NCBI RefSeq assembly: GCF_900172235.1
Contig: NZ_FWFQ01000030.1
Span: forward strand, 1-36,658
Length of the DNA: 36,658 nucleotides
From: Pseudoruegeria aquimaris
Lineage (GTDB): Bacteria > Pseudomonadota > Alphaproteobacteria > Rhodobacterales > Rhodobacteraceae
Reading direction: 5' to 3'
The position numbers and the translations under genes were made by a program. Positions 1-6,732 of the stretch are shown here, piece by piece. The notes beneath the pieces are model-generated. The model was not told where the DNA came from and did no database searches. It saw only the letters and a program-made list of their open reading frames with translations. Positions within the stretch are counted from its first letter, which is position 1; each line of letters opens with the position of its first letter.

Positions 1-55
1 ACAGCGGCGAGATCACCGCCCATTCCGCATCGCTCACATCGTGTCTGCCCGTCAT
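1..55 (-). CDS. IS5-family transposase, N-terminus only (cut by window edge)
   Basis: Reading the minus strand from the ATG at 55 gives MTGRHDVSDAEWAVISPL and then runs off the window. This matches the typical opening of IS5-family DDE transposases (a short basic start, then a D-x-x-W-x-x-I-x-P-L pattern). A strong ribosome binding site (GGAGGTGAGC) lies directly upstream of the ATG. The insertion sequence should therefore end somewhere between about 60 and 130. The terminal repeat cannot be fixed because the other end is outside the window. It sits against a decayed transporter gene, so the insertion may have contributed to that gene's loss. Only 18 residues are visible, so the family call is good but the subgroup is unknown. 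Confidence 0.7.
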   Translation of the reverse strand, partial: MTGRHDVSDAEWAVISPL

Positions 56-160
56 GCTCACCTCCGTTTCCGAAAGTGAATCATCACACCGCCAAAAACG
101 GAATCCCGTTTATGAGTTCACGACCTAAAGGGAGGCAAGGCAAAACCATCCACAGCCCAG

Positions 161-968
161 ATCGAGCAGTCTTCGCTCTTGATTGCGAAATGGGCCAACC
201 TGTGAATGGCTGTGGCAGGTGTAGCGGCGGCAATCCTGGCCAATGCCGACGCGCTGATGCTGGATGGCCCTTCGGCTAAGAAATCAACGAAGCCGTCCAT
301 GTGATGTTCCGGGCTCTGATCCTCTTCGGGATCATCGCAGTGGCTGCCTTCGTCGCGGTGGACAAGATCCTGGCCTATGCCTCGGGTGCAAAGATCGAAC
401 CGGTGCGCTTCGACCGGATCATGGTCTACATTGCCCTGATGGTGGCGACCTGCACGGGGCTTGCGGTGGTGCATCACTGGAACCTGCGTCGCACGGGAGG
501 AAACAGCCGGCTGCTGAAGACCGAACGGTCGGCCGCGACCATCGACGGCGCACTGAGCGCCGGGGCGGGGATTGCGTTTCTCGTTTTCGACTTCATGCGT
601 GGAACCTCTCTCGAAGTTCTGGCGCCCATAGCGGATTCCCTCGTGATCTTGCTCCTGTGTCTGATTGTGCGACCCCAACCGCTGGGCCTGTTTCGTGGCG
701 CCTTCGACGAAGTGCTTGGCGCCGGCCTGCCCCCCCGATGAACGAGATCGGGTCTTTGATCGCATCAAACCCGTCTTGAAGGAAATTGGACTGCACTTGG
801 TTGAAATCGCCGCGACGCGCACCGGTCGGGTCGTCACGGTGCTGGTCTATACGCGCAGAGAAGGACCCGTTTCCGGTGAGTTTCTCGATCTGGCGCGACC
901 GTCTACTGGAGCAACTGAATCACCTACACGGAACGACCCGGACCGAGATCTTTCTGACCGCTCGGTAA
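161..968 (+). pseudogene. Decayed cation-diffusion-facilitator-like (CDF/cation efflux) transporter
   Basis: A single protein can be followed only by changing frame several times. Frame 2 (161-301) gives a stretch beginning IEQSSLLIAKWANL, is broken by a TGA at 203-205, continues with AAAILANADALMLDG and stops at 299-301. Frame 1 (301-741) carries hydrophobic segments and an IADSLVILLLCL stretch. Frame 2 resumes near 735 with PPDERDRVFDRIKPVLKEIG, and frame 3 ends with DRLLEQLNHLHGTTRTEIFL and a TAA at 966-968. The order (EQ...ILANADALMLDG, transmembrane segments, IADS, cytoplasmic alpha/beta tail) resembles CDF-type transporters of about 300 residues. At least one stop and three frame changes mean it cannot make a full protein. 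The IS5-type element abuts its 5' end. Family assignment is by pattern only; that it is a broken membrane transporter is firmer than the exact subfamily. Confidence 0.6.
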
Positions 969-1274
969 TTCCATGTTTGGGTTCGACTCCCACACCTCCG
1001 ACCGAAGAAATCAGCGCCAACTCGGCCGAAACCGCCGACTGCAGTCAATTTTTCTTTTTCGAATCCTCAAGTTGTAGTTTGAATCTTAAGCTCACTCTTG
1101 GGGCAGGATAGTTTGGCGATATTCAATCGCGAAAAGTTTTCGGCAAATCGCGCAATGTTATGCGCAACTGCCGCGGAGGTTTTTTTTGGGGGAATTTGCG
1201 TCCATTTTTCTCTTTGAATTCAATGAACGGTGCGCAAGCTTTCGCGGCGACATACAGCGATTGCGTCGCCTGCC
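969..1274. other. Gene-free AT-rich stretch with a tRNA-like 3' fragment
   Basis: No convincing coding frame, ribosome binding site or promoter is visible on either strand. It is richer in A+T than its surroundings, with runs of T near 1050 and 1180. At 977-1003 there is a T-arm-like hairpin (stem 978-981 with 989-992, loop TTCGACT) followed by ACCTCCG-A-CC, the layout of a tRNA 3' end. I could not find a matching 5' half, so this is at most a remnant. The minus-strand beta-propeller gene ends at 1275. Confidence 0.4.
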
Positions 1275-2168
1275 TCATTCAAAGGGGTAGGCGACGTAGG
1301 CAAAGCGTTGGCTGTCAGGGGACCAGGAGTTCACGTTGATCGTGCCCTGGCCTCCGTGCAGCCGCACGATCGTTTCAGGCGACAGCCAGTCACCCCCGCG
1401 CACGAGTTTCAGGGAGACCGGCTGATCCGCCGGATGCCCGCGCGTGCCTGGTTCATAGGCAAGGAAGACCGCAAGCGCGCCGTCCGGGGAAATGTGCGGA
1501 AACCAATCCACGGTATCGCTGAAGGTGAGGCGCTCCGGATCGGAGCCGTCCGGGCGCATGCGTGCAATCTGGGCGTGGCCGCTGAAGGCTTCCGTGTTGA
1601 AGTAGATCCATTCGCCGCCGGGGCTGTATTCGGGTCCGTCGGCCGGGGTGCCGGAGGCGGTTATCTGGCGAAATCCGTTGCCATCCGCCGCGATCAGGCA
1701 GATCTCTGCGGAAGCGAAGGCGCCGGTTTCGGATGTTTCATCCAGCAGCACCCCGACGAAGGCAAGCGTCGCCCCATCCGGGGATACGCCATGCAGAAAG
1801 TGCAGCATCCCGTCCGGGCTACCGGGCCCCGAGACCCGCACCGCTTGGCCGCCCGAAAGCGGCGCGCGATAGATGTGCCCGTCGCCGTTGGCCGAAAGAA
1901 AGATATGGGTGCCGTCGGGATCCAGCACGTGATCGTTGTTGATCGGAGGTATGCCGCCAAGCGGGATGGCTTCCAACGCCGGGGCCTCAAGCGCAAGCCG
2001 CCAGAGCCTGCCGTCGCCGTTCAGGATCAAGGCATCCCCTTTCGGCGCCCAGTTCGGGGCTTCGAGCAGGATGTCGGCCGTGGTGAAAAGGCATGCATCC
2101 GTCGCCGAGGCGACATCATACACGCGCACTTCGCACCTTTGACGGGCGTCGAGAGTCCGGGCTGGCAA
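1275..2168 (-). CDS. TolB-like beta-propeller (PD40/WD40-like repeat) protein
   Basis: This is a 297-residue protein built of beta-propeller repeats like those in the C-terminal domain of TolB. Recurrent SPDG/PDG turns are visible: GVSPDGATLAFVG, YSPGGEWIYFNT, ISPDGALAVFLAY and WSPDSQRFAYVAYP. There is no signal peptide and no TolB N-terminal domain, so unlike TolB it is probably cytoplasmic. Its ligand is unknown. The start is a TTG at 2168, chosen because AAAGGAG lies about 9 bases upstream and no ATG fits near the first repeat. The protein begins almost directly with propeller strands, so a slightly longer N-terminus is possible. It stands alone on this strand between the pseudogene region and the divergent hydrolase gene. 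I infer no specific function beyond a binding or scaffold propeller. Confidence 0.75.
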   Translation of the reverse strand: MPARTLDARQRCEVRVYDVASATDACLFTTADILLEAPNWAPKGDALILNGDGRLWRLALEAPALEAIPLGGIPPINNDHVLDPDGTHIFLSANGDGHIYRAPLSGGQAVRVSGPGSPDGMLHFLHGVSPDGATLAFVGVLLDETSETGAFASAEICLIAADGNGFRQITASGTPADGPEYSPGGEWIYFNTEAFSGHAQIARMRPDGSDPERLTFSDTVDWFPHISPDGALAVFLAYEPGTRGHPADQPVSLKLVRGGDWLSPETIVRLHGGQGTINVNSWSPDSQRFAYVAYPFE

Positions 2169-2428
2169 GGTCGCTGTCTCCTTTTTCCCGCAACAGAGCG
2201 CGGAGAGGTCGCCTCGGTCAAGGAAAAGGCTCTAATCAAGCCGATACAGCGAACGCGCCGTCGCTGAGAACAGGCGATTGACAACATCCTCAGGCCGCGA
2301 CAGTGCGTGCCGTGGCGTCATGGTCCCGGTGCGGGGCGGTATGCCTGTTGAGCATTCGCGCCCTGCCGCTACTCTGCTTGTCAAAGTCAGGCAGCAGTGG
2401 GAGGGCCGGCCGACGGCCGGTGCGGTGC

Positions 2429-3766
2429 ATGTTCAAGCGATTTCTCAAGATCACGGCCTCGCTCGTAGGGCTTGCCATTCTGGGAGGGCTGGCCTTTCTG
2501 TGGATCGCGCCTCCGGATCTTCTGAGGGTGGGCACGAACTACTCCGCCAAGATCGTCTGCTCCAACGTCTTTCTGGCCGGGCGTGACGCCGAAGAGGTGC
2601 TCGCGGTCGACGTGCAGGCGCCGGGGCATCCGCTGCTGAAATTCGTCTCTGTTTCGGTGGATAACGAGGCGCAGGCCGTCGAGGCGCGGCTCTTTCGCTT
2701 CTTCGCGCCGGCCACTTCCGTCCATCGTGCGGGCCTGGGATGCACCAACAGCCAGACCGGACGACTGAGCGAGGCCCGGCTGGAGGCTCCGGCCGGGCCG
2801 GGCGGCGGCCTTTGGCCCGAGGGCAACGAGGTCTCTCCGTCCCAGGATCCGGAGGTGCAGGCGGCCCTGTCCGATCCTGCGTTACTGGGCGAAGGCTATC
2901 GCGCGGTCGTCGCCGTGAAGGGCGGCCGCATCATCGGCGAAACCTATGCCGAGGGGTTCTCCGCGGAGACGCCGCTTCTGGGCTGGTCCATGACGAAGAC
3001 CGTCACCGCCGGGTTGATCGGCACGCTGATCAAATCCGGGCAGATGTCGTTGCAGGACGATCTCACGGCGAGCTTTCCTGAATGGGCCGCGGATGAGCGC
3101 GCGGCGATCACGGTGGAGGACATGCTCGCCATGGCCAGCGGCCTGAGGTGGAACGAAGGCTACGGCAGCGTGTCCGACGTGACGCGGATGCTCTACCTCG
3201 AAAATGACATGGCCGGGTTTGCGGCCAGCCAGCCGGCCGAGGCCGCACCGCAGGAGGTATTCACCTATTCCTCGGGCACCTCGACGATGCTCGCCCGGCT
3301 CTGGCAGGACGTGGTGGGCGACGGCAGTCTGAGTTACCCGAAAGAGGCTCTGTTTCTGCCCCTCGGCATGGCTTCGGCCGTGATGGAGACCGATGCGCGC
3401 GATACGTTCGTCGGCTCCAGCTACATGTATGCCACGGCGCGGGACTGGGCGCGCTATGGCCAGTTCCTGCTTCAGGGCGGCCGCTGGAACGGCGAGGCGC
3501 TGCTGCCGGAGGGCTTCACGGATTGGATGTTCGAGCCAGTCCCCGCGTCCAACGGGCTCTATGCCAAGGGGCACCTGTGGCTGGAGGCTTCCGGCGACGC
3601 GCCGCCGTTTGAAGATGCCGTCTGGCTCTCCGGCCATGACGGCCAGAGCATCGGCATCTTCCCGTCCCATGATCTCGTCGTGGTGCGTCTCGGCCTGACG
3701 CCCTCGCGGCTCGGCTATTCGGCCCTGCCGCTGGCGCGGGCGTTGATTGCCGCCACGGCGGATTGA
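2429..3766 (+). CDS. Serine hydrolase of the beta-lactamase (class C / EstB-like) family
   Basis: With the ATG at 2429 the protein has 445 residues and opens with a basic stretch and a hydrophobic segment (MFKRFLKITASLVGLAILGG), which reads as a membrane anchor or uncleaved signal, so the enzyme likely works in the periplasm. The beta-lactamase/DD-peptidase fold is marked by the nucleophile motif S187-M-T-K190, a Y280-S-S282 motif in place of Y-x-N, and H403-D-G405 in place of K-T-G. These variants are usual in esterases and uncharacterised members of this family rather than true beta-lactamases. Between the anchor and the catalytic domain lie about 150 residues containing two cysteines. In-frame codons upstream reach 2303, but that stretch is arginine- and cysteine-rich and looks non-genic. 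The 3' end overlaps the convergent LysR gene by about 50 bp. The substrate is not predictable. Confidence 0.85.
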   Translation: MFKRFLKITASLVGLAILGGLAFLWIAPPDLLRVGTNYSAKIVCSNVFLAGRDAEEVLAVDVQAPGHPLLKFVSVSVDNEAQAVEARLFRFFAPATSVHRAGLGCTNSQTGRLSEARLEAPAGPGGGLWPEGNEVSPSQDPEVQAALSDPALLGEGYRAVVAVKGGRIIGETYAEGFSAETPLLGWSMTKTVTAGLIGTLIKSGQMSLQDDLTASFPEWAADERAAITVEDMLAMASGLRWNEGYGSVSDVTRMLYLENDMAGFAASQPAEAAPQEVFTYSSGTSTMLARLWQDVVGDGSLSYPKEALFLPLGMASAVMETDARDTFVGSSYMYATARDWARYGQFLLQGGRWNGEALLPEGFTDWMFEPVPASNGLYAKGHLWLEASGDAPPFEDAVWLSGHDGQSIGIFPSHDLVVVRLGLTPSRLGYSALPLARALIAATAD

Positions 3767-4641
3767 TCCGCCGCCCCGTCCAGAACCCTGAGGATCTCCG
3801 TCCGGGCAAATGCGATGCGCGGATGGCGGAGCGCGGCGCGGGCCCAGACCAGGAAGAAGGCGTTGTGGGGGGTGGTCCTCGGCGGCTTGATCTCTGCCAA
3901 TGTGCCGGCTGCGATCTGACCCGAGCACAGGTAGTCGGGCAGCACCGTCCAGCCCGCGCCCTCGCAGGCGAGGCTCCGCAACAGGCGCAGATCCGGTGCC
4001 GTGACGGCCGGCGGGGATGAAGGAAGCGGAAGTTCATTCGCGCTGAGCCAGTCCCGCACCAGCGGCAGATCCTGATCGTAGGCAAGAAGCGGCGTCTGCG
4101 GCAGAACCTTCGCCGTGATCCGGGGCGCAAGCGTCGGCGCGGCCACAGCCAGAAGGCGCTCCTGCCCGATCCGGTGTGCCGCGAGCCGGGCGTCCTGCGG
4201 CTCCGAAGCCGTGAAGGCGAGATCGACCTCATCGGCCAGAAGCGCGCCGTAGATGTCGCCCTTGCCACCCGGATGAAGCCGCAGGGACAAGCCCCGTTCG
4301 AGAAGTTCGGGCAGCAAGGGTGAAATCCGCTCGGCCATGAACTCGGCCGGCCCCGCGATATGCACCACGCCGGACAGCTGCGCGGACCGCGCCTTGAAAC
4401 TGGCCAGCGTGGCTTCGGCATGATCGAGGCTGTTGCCGAGGCTTGCCGCCAGATCGTCTGCCACGCTGGTTGGATGCACGCCGCGGGCATGGCGCTGAAA
4501 CAGCGGCTTCCCGATCTGCGTTTCGAGCGCGGCGATCTGGGCGGAGACGGCCGGCTGCGTCAGCCCGAGGCTCCGCGCGGCTTTGCTGATCGATTTCTGG
4601 CGATGCACCTCGGTGAAGGTGCGCAAATGGGTGAGGGACAT
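3715..4641 (-). CDS. LysR-family transcriptional regulator
   Basis: This 308-residue protein has the LysR layout. The N-terminal winged helix-turn-helix spans residues 1-60 (LRTFTEVHRQKSISKAARSL, then LTQPAVSAQIAALE). A linker helix follows, and a periplasmic-binding-protein-like effector domain runs from about 90 to 295, with VHIAGPAEFMAERISPLLPEL at its start. It is transcribed away from the DJ-1/PfpI gene, and a TTATTGC/GCAAATAA dyad lies in the 100-bp gap. This is the usual arrangement for a LysR protein that controls its divergent neighbour and itself. The C-terminus overlaps the convergent serine hydrolase gene. The effector is unknown; a role in sensing an aldehyde or thiol stress relevant to the neighbour would be inference. 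Confidence 0.92.
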   Translation of the reverse strand: MSLTHLRTFTEVHRQKSISKAARSLGLTQPAVSAQIAALETQIGKPLFQRHARGVHPTSVADDLAASLGNSLDHAEATLASFKARSAQLSGVVHIAGPAEFMAERISPLLPELLERGLSLRLHPGGKGDIYGALLADEVDLAFTASEPQDARLAAHRIGQERLLAVAAPTLAPRITAKVLPQTPLLAYDQDLPLVRDWLSANELPLPSSPPAVTAPDLRLLRSLACEGAGWTVLPDYLCSGQIAAGTLAEIKPPRTTPHNAFFLVWARAALRHPRIAFARTEILRVLDGAADQSAVAAINARASGRAE

Positions 4642-4657
4642 GCGCCCATAAGTAAAG

Positions 4658-4676
4658 TTATTGCTGAGGCAAATAA
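4658..4676. promoter_or_regulatory. Probable LysR operator between lysR and DJ-1/PfpI gene
   Basis: The 102-bp divergent gap contains TTATTGC-TGAG-GCAAATAA, an interrupted dyad with a perfect TTGC/GCAA core that is AT-rich on both flanks. It fits the general LysR-type T-N11-A palindrome. It lies 17 bp from the LysR start codon and about 68 bp from the ATG of the divergent gene, as expected for an activator site. No footprint evidence is available. Confidence 0.5.
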
Positions 4677-4743
4677 AGCAAGGATGTCGTGATGGACGGG
4701 AGCGCCTATGTCAGCGGCATCGCAACGACAAAGGACCAATGAA

Positions 4744-5436
4744 ATGGCCAAAGCTCCCAAAATCCTGATCATCACCACCTCCGCCGCAACCATGGGCGAC
4801 TCCGGCGAGGCAACCGGCCTCTGGGCCGAAGAACTGACGACGCCCTATTATGCCTTCAAGGACGCCGGCGCCGAGATCACGCTGGCATCCATCGCCGGTG
4901 GCGAAGTGCCGCTGGACCCCCGCAGCCTGAAACCGGCCGGGGAAAACGATGCCTCCGTCGAGCGCGCCCTGAAGGACGCGGACTTCCAGGCGGCCATCAA
5001 GGCGACTCCGAAGTTCGACACGCTGGATACCGAAGGCTTCGATGCGGTGTTTCTGCCCGGCGGCCACGGAACGATGTTCGACTATCCGCAGGACGCGGCG
5101 CTGGCGGCGCTGGTGTCGGACTTCGACGCCCGCGGCAAGATCGTCGCCGCCGTCTGCCACGGCCCAGCCGGGCTGGTTGGCGCCATGAAGGCGGATGGTA
5201 CGCCCTTGGTGGCCGGGCGCCGCGTGGCCGCCTTCACCAACTCCGAGGAAAGCGCCGTGGGCCTCGTGGAAGCCGTGCCCTTCCTGCTGGAAACCCGCCT
5301 GAAGGAGCTGGGCGCCCAGCACGAAGCCGCACCGGATTTCGAACCCTTCGCGCTGCGTGATGGCACTCTCATCACCGGGCAGAACCCGGCCTCCGCCGAG
5401 CCGCTGGCAAAGCTGGTGATGGAAGCGCTTGCCTGA
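4744..5436 (+). CDS. DJ-1/PfpI-family (type 1 glutamine amidotransferase-like) protein
   Basis: This is a 230-residue member of the DJ-1/PfpI superfamily, of the Hsp31/glyoxalase-III-like branch. The acidic partner of the nucleophile is in the motif TGLWAEEL near residue 24, the elbow region is DAVFLPGGHGTMFDYP, and the nucleophilic cysteine is in AAVCHGPAG near residue 138. The GGHG and FTNSEE segments also fit the class that turns methylglyoxal and similar 2-oxoaldehydes into hydroxyacids without a cofactor. Enzyme activity is inferred from the family. The ATG at 4744 is preferred over 4708 because AAAGGA precedes it at normal spacing and the protein then starts directly with the first beta strand (KILIITTSA). 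It is divergent from a LysR gene and convergent with rhaA, 29 bp away. Confidence 0.88.
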   Translation: MAKAPKILIITTSAATMGDSGEATGLWAEELTTPYYAFKDAGAEITLASIAGGEVPLDPRSLKPAGENDASVERALKDADFQAAIKATPKFDTLDTEGFDAVFLPGGHGTMFDYPQDAALAALVSDFDARGKIVAAVCHGPAGLVGAMKADGTPLVAGRRVAAFTNSEESAVGLVEAVPFLLETRLKELGAQHEAAPDFEPFALRDGTLITGQNPASAEPLAKLVMEALA

Positions 5437-5465
5437 CGCGGGCCCGTGAACCGCGGTGCGGGGCA

Positions 5466-6710
5466 CTACCCCCGCGCCGCGACCCTGGATTGATAGCCGT
5501 CCAGTTCCTTGATGAGCGCAAGGCCCTCGGGCACATCGTTGCGGCGGCAGAACTCGGCCCAGATCGCGCCGTAGGGCAGATCCTTCAATTCTTCCGTCAT
5601 CACCAGCCGCTTGGTGAAATCAAGGCCCGTTTCGGCCTGTGTCAGAGCCTGTTGCGGTGCCAGCATGGCGCGCAGCAGGGCTTTCTGCATGTTGCGCGTG
5701 CCGATCACCCAGGCGGCGGTGCGGCTGATGGTGGCGTCGAAGAAGTCGAGCCCGATCCGCGTGCGCGCCAGAAGGTCGCCGCTCACCAGCGCCTGTGCCA
5801 TGGCGAGAATGTCATCGTCCAGCAGGATCACGTGATCGGAATCCCAGCGCATCGGGCGCGACACGTGCAGCAGCATTTCGGGTACTGAAAGCGACACGGC
5901 GCTGAGCTTGTCGGCGATGTTCTCGGTGGGGTGGAAATGGCCCATGTCGAGGCACAGGAGCGTGCCCCTGCGGATCGCGTAGCCCATGTAGAACTCGTGG
6001 CTGCCCACCGTATAGGCCTCCACGCCGATGCCGAAGAGCTTGCTCTCCACCGCGTCGCGCATCTGCTCGGGCGCCAGCTTGTCGGCCATCATCTCATCGA
6101 GCGAGGCTTCCAGCCGCCGGCGCGGGGCGAGGCGATCGACGGGGATATCCTTCATGCCGTCGGGCACCCAGATGTTGTTGACGCAAGCCGTGCCGAGCGC
6201 TTCCCCCATCCGTGCGGCGATCTCACGGCTGCGCTTGCCGTGTTCGATCCAGAAATCGCGGATGCCCTGATCGGGGTGGCTGAGGGTCAGGTTGTCGTCT
6301 GCCTTCGGGTGCGCGAAGAAGGTGGGGTTGAAATCGAGCCCCAATCCCTGCGCCTTGGCCCACTCGACCCATGGGGCGAAGTGGGCATATTCGATCTCGT
6401 CGCGGTCCGGTGTGGCTTCGGTGTCCAGATACATCGCGTGCAGGTTCAGCCGGTGCTTGCCGGGGATCATGCTGTAGGCAAACTCCAGATCCGCGCGCAG
6501 TTCATCCGGCGTGCGTGCGCGGCCCGGATGGTTGCCGGTGGCCTGGATGCCCCCGCCCGACGCACCGCTGCGCGCCTCGAAACCCACCACGTCATCGCCC
6601 TGCCAGCAGTGCATGGAAATCGGAACGGATTTCAGCGCCGCAAGGGTGGCCTCGCAATCCACGCCCCATTCCGCGAATGCATCGCGTGCCGACTCGTAGG
6701 ATATTGCCAT
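5466..6710 (-). CDS. rhaA: L-rhamnose isomerase (RhaA)
   Basis: RhaA converts L-rhamnose to L-rhamnulose in the cytoplasm, the first catabolic step. The 414-residue product aligns by eye along its whole length with the E. coli-type enzyme (about 419 residues). Shared stretches are VPISMHCWQGDDVVGFE (29-45), GGIQATGNHPGRA, LNLHAMYLD, GLDFNPT, NNIWVPDGMKDIPVDRLAPR (178-197) and VESKLFGIGVEAYTVGSHEFY. Likely metal and substrate ligands are E231, D255 and H258/H260 in CLDMGHFHPTE, D290-H293 in WDSDH, and D322/D325 in GLDFFDA. The ATG at 6710 is chosen because AGGAGGAAAG lies right before it. It follows rhaD by 22 bp and is surely co-transcribed. It is not the Rhizobium/Pseudomonas-type RhaI, although the surrounding cluster resembles the Rhizobium arrangement. 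Confidence 0.97.
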   Translation of the reverse strand: MAISYESARDAFAEWGVDCEATLAALKSVPISMHCWQGDDVVGFEARSGASGGGIQATGNHPGRARTPDELRADLEFAYSMIPGKHRLNLHAMYLDTEATPDRDEIEYAHFAPWVEWAKAQGLGLDFNPTFFAHPKADDNLTLSHPDQGIRDFWIEHGKRSREIAARMGEALGTACVNNIWVPDGMKDIPVDRLAPRRRLEASLDEMMADKLAPEQMRDAVESKLFGIGVEAYTVGSHEFYMGYAIRRGTLLCLDMGHFHPTENIADKLSAVSLSVPEMLLHVSRPMRWDSDHVILLDDDILAMAQALVSGDLLARTRIGLDFFDATISRTAAWVIGTRNMQKALLRAMLAPQQALTQAETGLDFTKRLVMTEELKDLPYGAIWAEFCRRNDVPEGLALIKELDGYQSRVAARG

Positions 6711-6732
6711 CTTTCCTCCTCCCGTCTTCCCC

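Noticed and set aside
118-837. A 239-codon minus-strand open frame over the CDF-like remnant
   Set aside because: The plus strand carries recognisable hydrophobic transporter segments in broken frames, while this frame is low-complexity and lacks a start site.
2303-2428. The upstream extension of the serine hydrolase (start at 2303)
   Set aside because: The extra 42 residues are arginine- and cysteine-rich and precede the natural membrane anchor at 2429.
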